DNA of 64,000 nucleotides, from contig JAJNNX010000013.1 in assembly GCA_023159155.1 (NCBI GenBank), positions 248,001-312,000 on the forward strand, read 5' to 3'. Source of the stretch: Ustulina deusta (lineage: Eukaryota > Ascomycota > Sordariomycetes > Xylariales > Xylariaceae). Shown here in pieces: positions 42,215 to 53,269 of the stretch (position 1 is its first letter; each line of letters begins with the position of its first letter). The notes below the pieces were generated by a model. It had not been told where the DNA came from. It ran no database searches and saw only the letters and a list, made by a program, of their open reading frames with translations. A program made the position numbers and the translations under genes.

Positions 42215-43774
42215 ATGATCACCCCAAGATCTTTTCTCCATACCCGGAGACCTTCAGCATTTACACAACCTGGTCCACCAACTTTTGTACCTGCATCGCC
42301 AACCAACCAACTGCGCCGATCACCTGCCAGCAAGTATGACTTTTCGACGAGCCACATGCGAGCCTCAGAACAACAACCCTCGGGAGTGATCCCGGACAAT
42401 ACAACCAGTCGGGATATAGTGTCACCGTCAGATAGGCTTTTCCCCGGCACCAACAACACATCATCAACCACCATGGCTACTACGGCCGCACGACCGATCA
42501 CGCCTTCGAGCGCCGTACAGATTCCTATTAAGCAAAAACACCGCCCCCGGAAGACCACCGATCGGGCGCGGTCCTCGTCCGACCGTAGAGCTCTAGATGT
42601 TCATTCACCCGACGCCGTACCGCCTGCTGTTGCTGCCCTCCTTGCCATCACCAATATTCCGCCGCCGAGGAGGAGAAGAGGTGGGCAGCAAAAGGAGAGG
42701 AGGGACCCACGGATGACAGTAGACTCTATCGTACCGCGATCAAGAGTGTCAGAAAAGGATCTCAGTCAGGAATTACGCTTTGACCTAGGTGAAGATCTGA
42801 GTCTGTCTTCGTTTGAGCGCAGCCCCCTAGAGTTTCTGCTCAGCCCTCCAGATGAACTCGAAGAGGAAGATGCATTGTTACACACCGACAGCGGGTTTGC
42901 GTCTCCTTACTCTACCCGAACTCAGTCTTTCGACAGTCTACCATCTCTAGGAAATTCTCTATCACCAAGTGTTATCCCGTCAGCTGACTCTCCGATTACA
43001 CCTCGAGGGGGGAGGTTGCGTTCGCCAAGGCGGTCTCTAGAACCGGTCACTACACCGCCCGGCGAACAGCCGGAAGATCCGTTATCCAAGGTGTCTCTAG
43101 AGAACGATCAGCTAGATTTCAGTACCAAATCTACTAGACCAGCCGATAAACAAACGCAGGTTATCGCACCATTCAAATCTGTTTTCAAGTCGAACTTAAC
43201 GGCATCGCTTCGTGCATTGCGCTCCGCCGCCCGGACTCTATCGACATTCACTACTTCATCCATTCCTTCCGATGACTTTCTCACAAGGTCAATACTCACC
43301 ATCGACCCGAGGGTCCCATTTACGGATGAAAGGCGGCCGCCCGTACTGGAAGAAGAGCCCAGCGAAGCCATGCGGCGGTATTTGAACCCTTCCAGTAATA
43401 TTCGGCCTGAGGCGCGAGGCTCCTCACCTATTCGCGGCTATACGGCGTCAATTCAGATGCAGACATATAAAGTACAACGATCAAGAGGAGTACCTAGAGC
43501 GGCCCGGCAGGCGGTCCAGGCCTCGAATACGAACAAATCTTCCACGGTGGCGCTGCTTCCACCCGGCCCACGTCAAAGAGAGATGCGCGAAAACCCAGAC
43601 TTCATCCGCATCGCGGTTATGGAGCATCTCATGAGAAAGAGGGGCAAGTTGGACGACCAGCGTGAGGGTCATGCCCGCTGGCTACTGCCCCCTAGGAAAG
43701 CAGTCATAAAGCCTTACGAGATTAGTCCCGGTGGTGTCCCGGTCCGGTGGGTTGCAATGCTGCAGGACGACTAA
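42215..43774 (+). CDS. Disordered protein of unknown function
   Basis: Intronless frame of 519 residues from the ATG at 42215. A second in-frame ATG at 42473 lies in a much stronger context (accaccATGG) and begins MATTAARPITPSSAVQIPIK. If the GTAAGT at 42171 is a real leader-intron donor, 42473 would be the true start, giving 433 residues. The bulk is Ser/Pro/Arg-rich and predicted disordered, with PPRRRRGGQQKERRDPR (basic, NLS-like) and an acidic block (SPPDELEEEDALLHTDSGFA). The C-terminal segment looks most conserved: GPRQREMRENPDFIRIAVME then HLMRKRGKLDDQREGHARWL. I recognise this as a type of conserved filamentous-fungal orphan but know no function. Confidence 0.72.
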   Translation: MITPRSFLHTRRPSAFTQPGPPTFVPASPTNQLRRSPASKYDFSTSHMRASEQQPSGVIPDNTTSRDIVSPSDRLFPGTNNTSSTTMATTAARPITPSSAVQIPIKQKHRPRKTTDRARSSSDRRALDVHSPDAVPPAVAALLAITNIPPPRRRRGGQQKERRDPRMTVDSIVPRSRVSEKDLSQELRFDLGEDLSLSSFERSPLEFLLSPPDELEEEDALLHTDSGFASPYSTRTQSFDSLPSLGNSLSPSVIPSADSPITPRGGRLRSPRRSLEPVTTPPGEQPEDPLSKVSLENDQLDFSTKSTRPADKQTQVIAPFKSVFKSNLTASLRALRSAARTLSTFTTSSIPSDDFLTRSILTIDPRVPFTDERRPPVLEEEPSEAMRRYLNPSSNIRPEARGSSPIRGYTASIQMQTYKVQRSRGVPRAARQAVQASNTNKSSTVALLPPGPRQREMRENPDFIRIAVMEHLMRKRGKLDDQREGHARWLLPPRKAVIKPYEISPGGVPVRWVAMLQDD

Positions 43775-46773
43775 TTTATTTGCCGAGGTGCATTTCTCCC
43801 GGCCTTTGGCCACCTCGCCAGCTTGGATTCCGTCACAGTTACGTACTGGACATGCCAATCCCAAGAACGATACAATTGGAGCGGTCCGTTTTGCAAGGAT
43901 CCATAAATAACAGCAGAGGCGAATCCCGCTCCGCGCATTACCCAGCAGCCACCGATCTCGCAATCAGTTCTAGCCCACAAAAAGGTTCTGGAAAACGCGC
44001 TCAGATAGTGCCACCGGATTCCATACGGAGCTAATTTCGAATGCCGAGATTTTACTGAAGCAAAGGGGTTAATAGGAGATTTTAGTTGAATTCTATAACC
44101 CTGTACCATGGATTTTCGGCCGCCGCCTTTTGCGATGAGCTGGTGAGCTTTCACACATTCACACACGATGCCATGGCAGACATGTCCACGTAAAAGCGCC
44201 CACAGGTGGAGCATTGCGCATGTCAGACCATTGGTGATTCGATTGCTCATTGATATGTGCCGCCCACCGAAGGACATGGGGCTTCGGGAGGGGCATGTAT
44301 ATGCTTCCTTTGAAAGGGTCAGTTTTCTGCGCAGAAGAGGTTCAGCCTGCTATCTATCACGATTCATTCCAGAATCCCCTTTGTGTTTCAACGCATATCG
44401 GAGATGCTGCATTCTACGCCATCCAAGCCCATCATTTAACATCCACTCATGCAATTTTATAGCATTTGATACCCTTTTTTATATATTTAATTTGGTTCTA
44501 CCCCCCTCACAACATACACTAGATACACTTCCATTGTTCTCTTTAATTTCCCGTGACAGATTTATATCGTCACAAGCTATGAACAATATGTTTTCCCAAA
44601 ACGCCTTCCTCTTTTTTTTAAGCGGGTATGTACAAGATGTCAGTGGCATTCACTCGGCGCTAGGTGGATGTTTTCTTTCATGCAGGAGGTATACCATCAT
44701 TAAAAAATGCAGCATATTGTGAGCGAATTTATGATTTTCTCAATTTTCTCCTTAGGCCGTGGTAGGGTAGTCCCCTGAAATTCTGGTGTGCATCTGTGCG
44801 GAGTTGCGATGTGTTCCTTCGCGCCCGTTCAATGTGGGGACTTCTAGAAAGAGTGGCTGCTCTTGCGAGAACAAGGAAAGAGGATAAAGCCGCAAGGTTT
44901 TTTTAATCCTTGTCGTTGGGGGAAGAAGATAACGGACGGGTACATACATGAGACGTGCTAGAATAGTGGTGGAAGATTCTACCCCTCAGGTCCCTGCATG
45001 ACTGCCCGATGGGGCAGGAGACCCTAACATACGCTTCGAAGTTTATTGGCTTCGGGTTGGACCGCTTCTGGGTATTGCGGATCGAAGGATCGACATCTGG
45101 CGAAATACCATGGCGGTGAGAGCGATTTTTTTTTCCCCGCGTTTTGTCTCGCAACTACATACCATATACGCTCGTCTCATCTAGAAGTCTTGGATGACTG
45201 TTTGGTTTAGAGAAGGAAGTGGAGCGATCCCTGTCGTCGCAATTAGATTTCGGCTGGGAGGTTACTTGTCAGCTATCTAACTTATTGTAGATGGGAATAG
45301 AAGTGCCCGTCCTGTCTTTACTGCTTTTGGCTTTTCTCTGCTTTGAGTGAGTTTGTGCTTCAGGGTAGGTGGGTAAGGTTCTTCTGTTCATGTGATCACT
45401 TGAATAAAATACGAGAATCCCGAGCTCATTCATGGTGAGCTCGACGCTCCTATCATCTATCCCAGATAAGGTGAGGCTGTGCATGACTACCGACTTGGCT
45501 GTTCAGTTTCATGATCACCCGGCTCTTCCCCCCTCCCCCGGCTCTCATGTGGTGAGTGAGTGGCGCTCGTCGAGATATATATCTTCTCTTGTCCTCTCAT
45601 CATTTATATGGTGCTGTGTGAGAGGTTGGTTTTATATGAGACTCGTGAACAGTTTTACCTTTCTTGCTATATGTATATATATATATAATATGAAGCAACA
45701 TTAGGTTTCATGGTGACGGCTTACGGGTTACGCTTGTTTGCGTTTTGGTGAGTTGGAAGTGAGTCTCTCCCTCCTTTTTCACCCTCCTTTTCTTTCTCAT
45801 GCTCTCATACTCTCATACTCTCATTCCCCCTCCCCACCTTCACCCCTTTCACACTCTCCTACTTTCTCCTTCTTTATTTATTCATCTCTCTCTATCTCTC
45901 ACTCAGACTGTCTGCACCTTGAGCCAAGAGCCCCGTATTGTAAGAAGAGCGTAGTGAAGGTTGATGTCGCTAAGTTCTTAGCATGTTCTAGGACTAGGTT
46001 CGTAAGGAAAAGGGCAGTATTGATTTCGCTCAGCTCATCCGTCGCCGCCTGTATAATCAGTAAGCTCAGCTGTTGCTTGAGAACCTTGTTATTGTTTCCT
46101 TTATTGTCCCCGCCGTTACTCAAATCCGTAGTTGTTGGCTCGCAGCTTATAAAACGAGCGCGTCGATAACAACTCTGATTCTTCCTGGCTGTGTTGCGTA
46201 GGCATGGCAATCACTAATAGAATACTGAAGTTTTAGCAAGAGAAAGGTCATTCACGGCGATGATCCGCAAGTCCGGTAGGGTAAGAGCAAAAGCTGGAGT
46301 TGCAAAACGTAAGCTCAACACGGCCATTAGAGATGTCTAGATGGCGCGCGCTTCAGAGGTTGAATAAGCCGGTGGACATCTGTCTCCCGGCAGACAGAAG
46401 GGTGACAAGATACACGGCCGTTGACCCATTATATTCGGCCAATTTTCAATAATATCAGAGCGGCAAGGGGTCACATTGTCTCCATGTTCTATATCGTGAT
46501 ACAGTATGCCATGATCCCCGGAATTAAGCGATTCCATACGCCATCTATAGTCACCTATGGTGGCTGACTGTCTGAGCTCATACACGCAAGACTTGTGAGA
46601 AGTAATGCCGGGGTGTCAAGTGACCTTGAGCCATTTTGGGTGGTACCTAATGATCCCTTGTGTGATAGTGGTACATGCAACAGCCCGTGTCTAATGCGGG
46701 CCCAAATCCATACAAATCCACAGTTCATCAGTAACAAGGCAAGCAACAAAGCCACTTGCGTCCAAGTCGGTCA
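43775..46773. other. Convergent intergenic region of 3 kb
   Basis: No gene supported. The longest plus frame (44168-44722) has no protein character. It holds an imperfect octamer repeat (CTCTCATA, about 45797-45825) within a CT-rich tract at 45760-45905, a TATATA stretch at about 45670-45690, and the 3' end of the RNase H gene at the right. Confidence 0.5.
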
Positions 46774-47773
46774 TCAGTCTCCTAAAATACCAATCATCTC
46801 CATCCATTCATCTGCGGCTTCGTCTCTCTCAGCCGCCTTCTTCGCAGCTGCATCTGCCACTTTATTCCAGTCTCTAGGAATTTTCCAGAACTGGATGGAT
46901 AATCCATGGTTTTGCCATCTCTCCGCCTCGCCCAACAGCATCTCCCATAGATCCTTGTTCTTGACATCCGCCTTGCCGGCCGTCTTCCAGCCATTCTTGA
47001 CCCAGGACTTGGCCCACTCAGTGGAACCGGCAGTCACATGCTCGGAATCGGTGGCGATGACGACAGTGTTGAAACCCTCACCAGCCCAATGTCGAAAACG
47101 AAGAGCTGCAATGACGGCGCGGAGCTCAGCTCGGTTGTTGCTCTGAATGCTTGCATCACCAAAAGGTCCCTTGTTCTCTAGGCGGCCAGATGCTGTTTGG
47201 GGTGGCTGACCAGTGAAGCCAGGGCCGTCAACCAAGGCCCAGCCGGCTTTGGAATTGGCCTGGCCATTGTTCACACACGTGCCATCGGTGAAAATGAGGA
47301 CTTTTCGAGGATCATGACGGTGGATGTATCTAATAAATCGGGCGTATCAGTGTTGATCGAACGGCTACAGACCAAGTCCGGGGAGTCTTGGCGCTATCTC
47401 ACCTGGTGAGGCGTGCATAGGTAGCCTGGCCCGGGAAGAGTTGGGTGGGCGTGATGGTAGATGACGGTGGGGTGAACCTGGTAGGGAACACGCGGCCAGT
47501 GCCTCTTTGCTTCTTCGGGCCGGACTTGTCGTCGGAGTCATCTATTCCGGGAGCAGCAATAACCCGTAGTTCTCGAGTAGTAGAAGGAGTGGTGGTGGCC
47601 GATAATTTGTCTTGATTGGAAGCAGCGCGTGTTTGAGCCTGCGGGCCACCTGACGACGAAGGAGGGCCCCATCTAGCATCAATTGCTGCTCTCGACTCGG
47701 GGCTCAGGTCCCAATACAGTGCCTCGGTTTCTGCATCAAGCACATCACCATCCACAAGGACCTTCATCGGCAT
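46774..47773 (-). CDS. RNase H1-type ribonuclease
   Basis: Predicted nuclease cutting RNA in RNA-DNA hybrids, 308 residues. Exons 47773-47403 and 47329-46774 (minus), with a 73-nt intron (GTGAGA donor, TTATTAG acceptor). The spliced joint reads TRYIHRHDPRKVLIFTDGTC. Catalytic residues are the Asp of IFTDGTC, the Glu of NNRAELRAV, the Asp of IATDSEHV and the late Asp of DWNKVADAAAKK. Before the domain, PMKVLVDGDVLDAETEALYW and SRAAIDARWG form a conserved fungal N-terminal block followed by a Ser/Thr/Pro linker. The start at 47773 was chosen because that block begins there. The frame stays open upstream to an ATG at 47983, which would add 70 Arg-containing residues. No hybrid-binding domain (RNHCAT-type) is evident. 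Confidence 0.86.
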
Positions 47774-48484
47774 CGCTACTCTCTGGGCCAAGCGGGATGA
47801 GACCCTGGGCGAGATACCAGCCGCGCGGCATTGTGATCTGATGGACCTGAAAAGGAAAATGGCGTGGTATGAAGATGGACAGACAGACAGACCTTGGGAA
47901 AAGGAAAGGAAAGTGAGAATGTCAGGTGTTGAAGGTAGCAGGCGGCTAAATGGGCGCGCGCAACGGTAGGTAAGTGATATCATTCCAGACCTACCTACCT
48001 ACGCGGGTGGGGGGGTCCTAATATGTGTATTACCGGAGGGTATTAGGTTAACCAGCCCGAAATTATTCGCGTAGAAATTCGACTTCTATAGGTACCTAAT
48101 ATTGCCCAACGAGGCAATCGCAACTACACAATCAGAAATCGCGACCTTAATAATTACAAACTGCACTAATAATTACTAGAGGACAAAATTATTACTAGGC
48201 TTATTACCTATACAGTTTAACTGCGGTTATGGCTTGTATAAGCAATGATAGTGCAATACTTCCGGCAGTAGGTAGGTATTTCCCAGAGAGGTATGCATTT
48301 CTACCGAAAAATTGAGATAGGTACCTAGGTACCTCTGGCCTAGGACCTCTCTCCCCCCGCTAGGTAATTATAACTTTAATGCATTAACACCCTTTTATTA
48401 CCTCTAATCTATTAATTTAATACCTTTAATTTTTTACTACCCAATAGCGTATATTTACCTAAGCTCTTTCTGCTGATATGTTTA
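47774..48484. other. AT-rich upstream DNA of the RNase H gene
   Basis: The first 210 bases may be leader or an alternative N-terminal exon of the RNase H gene; TTTTCCTTTTCAG on the minus strand (about 47848-47860) is a good acceptor-like sequence. Beyond about 48050 the DNA is AT-rich with GGTACC words, including TAGGTACCTAGGTACC at 48318-48333. No gene. Confidence 0.5.
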
Positions 48485-49213
48485 TTAGCGCGAGGGGGGG
48501 AGGAGGGTCCTAGGAGACGATCTCCAAGATGGTCACCGACTTTGAAAATGGTCTCAGAAGTATGATATTCTTTTGAACACCTTAGATTAAACATGGCCAC
48601 AGGCACAACATGGCCTCGGAGTTAAAATGGTCACTAGGTAAGTTATAGTATAGCCTACAAAAGAAGATTTCTTTTTCTATAACTTGTACCTTGGTAGGGA
48701 CTAGAGAGGTTGTTCGAACTCCAAGTCTACAGTTAGTTACGGAGTATTACTATTGCACTACAAGCGGGTCAATCGCGGGTAGGAAGTAATTACTGCAATT
48801 AAATAATATAAGGCCTCTGTCTCTGTAGAAACATAGCAGTTGCAAGTGGTTGTAAGTGGTGGTTAAAAGGAGTTGCAATTGTAATTGGGTGTTAGGGGGG
48901 GGGAAGGGGTCAGTATGGCTAGGTAGGTATGGGCTATATGTACGGGGTAAATGGTCTCGAATGGCCGTGACGGTCTTGGAATAGCTGTGACTATCACCAT
49001 TTTCTGTTACCATTTTCAATTTATAAAAATTATTGTTTTAATACAACAGACATTTTTATATACAAGACTACTACTGTGATTGTTTTTAATAATGAATATT
49101 GTTTTAAAAAATAGATGAGTCCTAAAGTTCATGATTATCACGGTGACCATCTCCTATACCCCCCCGCCTCCCCTCTCAAACTCCCCGCCCCGGCCCCCTC
49201 GCGCAAATGTTTA
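48478..49213. mobile_element. MITE-like non-autonomous inverted-repeat element with target duplication
   Basis: The 722-bp body (48485-49206) is bounded by inverted ends: TTAGCGCGAGGGGG on the left and TTGCGCGAGGGGG as the complement of 49194-49206 on the right. A second, perfect 12-bp inverted pair lies inside: AGATGGTCACCG at 48527-48538 and its complement at 49141-49152, 42 and 54 bases from the respective ends, so the terminal repeats extend imperfectly over more than 50 bp. Immediately outside, the direct repeat ATGTTTA occurs at 48478-48484 and 49207-49213, a candidate 7-bp target-site duplication. The subterminal word ATGG[TC]C[AT]C occurs at 48529, 48548, 48593, 48610, 48627 and 48951. 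The interior has no transposase. Superfamily is unassigned: 7-8 bp duplications fit hAT-like best, but the termini are not diagnostic. Confidence 0.68.
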
Positions 49214-49363
49214 AATTATAAAGCTTTTGAAAGTCCATGAGATAGGCAACACGTTAGGCGTAGGCTACGCACGTTCCTCCCAGCGTACGTAACACAGGCT
49301 GAGGAAAACTGTCGTTTATATCTGACAGTTAGAGGTAGTAGAACCAGTGGCACCGCTGTACCG

Positions 49364-50140
49364 CTACGATGAGTGAGCAGCGGCCTTCGTATTCGGGGCC
49401 TTCGTTTCCAGCTCATATACCCTATCCGGCGGGCCTCGCACTTGTTGTTTGCTTTTCCGTTGCCTCCGTACGAGCCAAACAATAGCCACCAGAACAGCGG
49501 AAGCGCCAATACCGATAGCAAATCCTATGCCTATCCCTGATCCGGAAGGTAACCCGTCAGAGCTTGAGTCTGCAGGGCCACTTGCGGTTGGCGTTGGGTA
49601 TATCGTTATCCCCGTCTGAACTGGCTGTGTGTTCGAACTTGTGGTAGAGATCGTTGAGGAGAGCTGATTTAGAATGTCTGATGCATGGAAGGCAACCCGA
49701 ATTGAATGGGCGTTTATCCCACGATCTGTCGTGACGATAGTCTGGCCGCTACGTCCAAGCGCATCGGTCGTGGTCAAAGTGTACGTCTTCGTCTGCCTGC
49801 CCGTGTCTGCGAGACATGACCAGGTACCGCCGTCGCAGTAGAAATTTCTCGTGGTCCATCAGCTTGATGTGGCGCGACAGATTTGCGATGTCGTGAAGAG
49901 AGCTCACCTTGGGCAGCATGCCCACACAGTTTCACTTTGGTCGTGTGTCGCGTCGCTGATATCGCATGCGCTGGTATAGCCGTCGGGACATAGAGCAGGC
50001 GAGATCGTGGTGGCGGTGGCGAGATCTCGAGTTCCAGGCCAACAATTTGGGTCGCCCGGCTTACCGAGGACGACGTGGGTTGCTGACATTAGCCATGTCT
50101 CGGACAGGCAAGATGGTGCGACTGATACGGTAGTCAACAT
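49364..50140 (-). CDS. Mid2-like single-pass cell-surface protein
   Basis: Type I-like membrane protein of 238 residues. Exons 50140-49908 and 49847-49364 (minus), 60-nt intron (GTGAGC donor), joining CCP to RNFYCDGGTWSC. The N-terminal half is a Cys-rich ectodomain (eight Cys between about 11 and 91, including CPDGYTSACD, ACCP and FYCDGG). A Ser/Thr-rich stalk follows (STISTTSSNTQPVQTGITIY). One membrane segment (GIGIGFAIGIGASAVLVAIV, about 180-203) precedes the basic stop VRRQRKSKQQ and a short cytosolic tail. This layout is common in Pezizomycotina wall-stress or sensor-like proteins; a specific role is not known. No classical signal peptide is visible at the chosen ATG, so an upstream exon cannot be excluded. 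The stop is about 150 bp from the right end of the inverted-repeat element. Confidence 0.75.
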
Positions 50141-51513
50141 CGCCAAGTTATGCTAGGTTCCGTGGTGCAGTTCTCCAAAGAAACCGTGGAGCTTTCAGAA
50201 ATATTGTTGCGAGAGGACAAAGTCCCCCCTTCCCTCCCCCCCTAGTCCTTCGGTCTCTCATCTTCTTATTAGGCTAACTTGTGTAACGTTTGACTGCGTC
50301 CGCCATCAGAAAGCCCTATACCCGCAGCTGGTAGGGCGTCCCTAGATGCTGCTGGAATTCGCTGGTCGACAAACCAGATAGCGGCCCCTTATTTGGTTTC
50401 TCTAATACTGACCAGAGTTAGGTCACAAATGGGGTTGCCCATAGGGGTGCCCATGGGATTTGGCAATCTTCTCCCCAGGTGAAGCAGCCGATGGGCTAAC
50501 TCCGGTCTCGAATCGATGCGTACATTAGGAGAAATGACTGACTCTGGTAACTTTTTATTGGTATAAAATCCAATCCCCTGACATTCCCCTTAAGAGCTAT
50601 TCTCGGCGCTTCAGCCCTACCACAGGCTATTCTGACTTCCACTCACGAGCACTAAATTGGGACACAGGATTCTATGAAACACCTGGACATGAGCTTCGTG
50701 ATACATGTGACGCCGGGATATGTATTGTGTGTAGTGTAGTGTAGGGTTGGCCGTTAGAGGAATGGTGCTGGGGGTCGGGGAGGGCTCGAGAACCACCCCT
50801 CCTCCTCCTTTTTTTTAATTTCTTTTTTAATTTTTGGAAGCTATTTTTGCATTTTGCTTGCACCTGTTGTAGCCGTTATAGCCGTTGTCGATCGCAGATC
50901 GCGTGTGAATGAGGCGTTTGGTCATGCTCGGCAGTCAAAACAAGGACTCATGGTGCGACCTTGAGTGGGGGCGGGCGGCGATTCTGATGAGGTTCAGCTA
51001 GCAGATTTGATTATATTAGTTAGTGCAAGTCAGAGAAAAGCAAGATGTGAGACCTCTCATTGGCCTGCTATCATTGTCCATTGCTGTCAGGTGCCATACG
51101 CCAAGGAGCGCACGTCACTCGATGAGCTCGCCACCTTCGCATCAAATTGCCTTAGCTACGGATCTCAATACCAACTTTACTGGCGCCGAGATTTTAGACG
51201 TCTGCTCTGGCCTGATGACGGGCGTGATGAATTTGTACATTTATCTGTTCCGGGGGGAGGGGGAGGTGGTCGGTCTTTGAAAGCCTTGAAACCCGCCCGA
51301 TTGACGCGTATGTGCCGGTACGAAGCCATGGTACCCTTGCATAGGCTGGCCTACGATATTTGAACCAAGCTTTAGTACTCAGCAAAGAAGATAAAATCAG
51401 AACAATAGTTATTCAGAGAATAATAAATCCAAGGTTGGATCTAAGAAGTATAAGAAGATGGTGAAGAAGACAGTTCAGAGCCCCAATCTGAGCCTGGCCT
51501 CATCTTTTCGGTC
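50141..51513. other. Intergenic region
   Basis: Upstream DNA of the Mid2-like gene plus unassigned sequence. A plus-strand frame at 50965-51363 ends in a Gly run and is not recognised; it may be the front of the decayed ankyrin locus. A GGAGGAGG/A-rich simple tract is present at about 50795-50835 (minus reading). Confidence 0.4.
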
Positions 51514-52830
51514 GTGGACTACTGGAGCCGAAACCTGACTCTTCTGAGGCTCAGAGCCTCCCCGGACTGTGGGTACTCGTATCGTCTGATGTTGAGGTTG
51601 GTGTTCCGAGCGATTATGTTGTTGCCTGGACCGTATCACGTCAATGAAGTAAGGTGTCTACAGCTAGACCCATCACTTAACAACCTACTAAAAGCATTCA
51701 TATTGCAACCAGCTGTTAACCTTACCTTAGGAGCGACACCGGGACGTACCGCCTGCTCCTATATAGTAGCACAAAGCTCCTGTGTATGGGGCGAGCTCGT
51801 ACTCTGCCTCAGCACTATCCCCCACTATATCCCCTTGGAGGTATTCGGGAAACCCGCAAGCCCAATATGGCTCGCTTGTCATTTTGGGTGGCTTGGGCTA
51901 GTTGAATACCTTTGTCAGAATACTTACAATGGCATCGACGAGGTAAGGGAACTGTACATTCGTGATTTTGATGAACCCCTCGGTTGTGGCTAGGTGAAAT
52001 TAGAACCCCTTGATAGGAAGAAAACGAACGGAACTTCTCTACTGCGTTATGACTTTTACGGTCAACAAGAGTCAAACTCTATCGGTTCAAGCCGGTTTCT
52101 GGGAGCTTGTGGAGAACGCGGTAATCATCAATGATACGGACCTTCTTACAGAATTGGTGAAACAGTACGAGGACCTGAAGAACGTGGACAAGCACAACGT
52201 TCTGCGTAGAGCTTTCGCTCACCCCCTGAACGACCAGGCGCCACTGCTCCCATCGGCACTTGCAACTGCGGCCGTGTTGAAAGAATGAAGTTCTTACAAG
52301 AGAACATCCATGTATATGCTAGATAGTGTCTCTTCACGTACCAAGCGGTTATCGACAAACATACCGAACCGATTCGCCGCTCCTGGAAAAGAAGGTCGGA
52401 CTCCGTGGCCTTTTCGGCTGCATTGATAATCTCTATTCCTACTAGAGATGGGGAGAACAACGGACAGTACTCTATCTTATTGTGGCAGGCTATGAGGTGA
52501 ACAAGATATTTCGAGAGAAGGGCCGAACAACTCTACATTTCGCCGCCGACAGAGATCAGCGCAAACTCATAGAAGCACTCTTGGATAATCGGGCAAACGT
52601 TAATGCGCCTGACTACTGTAAAGACGTTGCTTCAAATTGCTACTGCATGTGGTTATACGGACTGTGTGGAGGAGACCTGGATTGATGGCCGTGCTGACTT
52701 CGTGCAGAAGACCAGCATGACCAAACTGCGTTGCAGATGGCAGAGAGAAACAAAGCACTATTACCAAGGGACTGCCCAAATCATCGAAGCGCTGCAGCCT
52801 CTAATAGTATATACGCCGTAAGAGTCGAGT
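51514..52830 (+). pseudogene. Decayed ankyrin-repeat gene
   Basis: Ankyrin-like helices survive in different frames without one continuous gene. Recognisable pieces are PIWLACHFGWLGLVEYLCQN (about 51870-51930), GRTTLHFAADRDQRKLIEAL then LDNRANVNAPD (about 52512-52610), KTLLQIATACGYTDCVEE (about 52621-52675) with DGRAD, and DQHDQTALQMAERNKALL (52710-52763). Between the second and third units the frame shifts at about 52610-52620, and it shifts back between the third and fourth at about 52690-52710. A helical stretch at 52110-52200 (LTELVKQYEDLKNVDKHNVL) may belong to the same gene. No start codon, NACHT domain or effector domain can be identified. Sequencing error could explain single shifts, but several breaks argue for a pseudogene. 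Confidence 0.55.
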
Positions 52831-53269
52831 TTAAAGTTTCCTTTCTTGACAACGATATTTGTATAGAAATCCTGTCACTAGATTCAATTCAATTTTATAC
52901 TACTGTGCTAGGTCTGGTTACCAGTTACGCTACGAGCAATCGGTCGCGGGGTTCAGTGTAGATGCAGGGTGGCCCTCCCGAACCTACCCTGCTCACCACC
53001 TGGCCGTGTTGCATTTTACAAGTGCTCTCCGTTTGCCTATATTCTCTAGCGAGGCCATAAGACACTTTACCGAGCGCTTCAGGAGAGCTCTAGCTTGCTG
53101 CGGACTAATAGTGCCAGTTGCGAGTGCCTGCTAGGCCATCCGTTGCGCCAGCAGTCTCTCGAGCCTTTTACCCCAGCAGGCCTGGTTATAGAATAGTATG
53201 TTTTTTTTAACATAAAAAAGAGTTAAAATATTAACCCTGATAATAATTATATTTAAAACTATCCCTCTT

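Noticed and set aside
44168..44722. 184-codon plus-strand frame in the intergenic region
   Set aside because: Composition is random-like (Cys/Phe/Ser-rich translation of AT- and CT-rich DNA) with no domain.
46595..47146. 183-codon plus-strand frame
   Set aside because: It is antisense to the RNase H catalytic exon, whose motifs are unambiguous on the minus strand.
48000..49250. Strong RIP of a coding transposon
   Set aside because: The region is AT-rich but keeps GC-rich ends and G/C tracts and shows no decayed transposase. A short non-autonomous element explains it better; RIP cannot be judged without a second copy.
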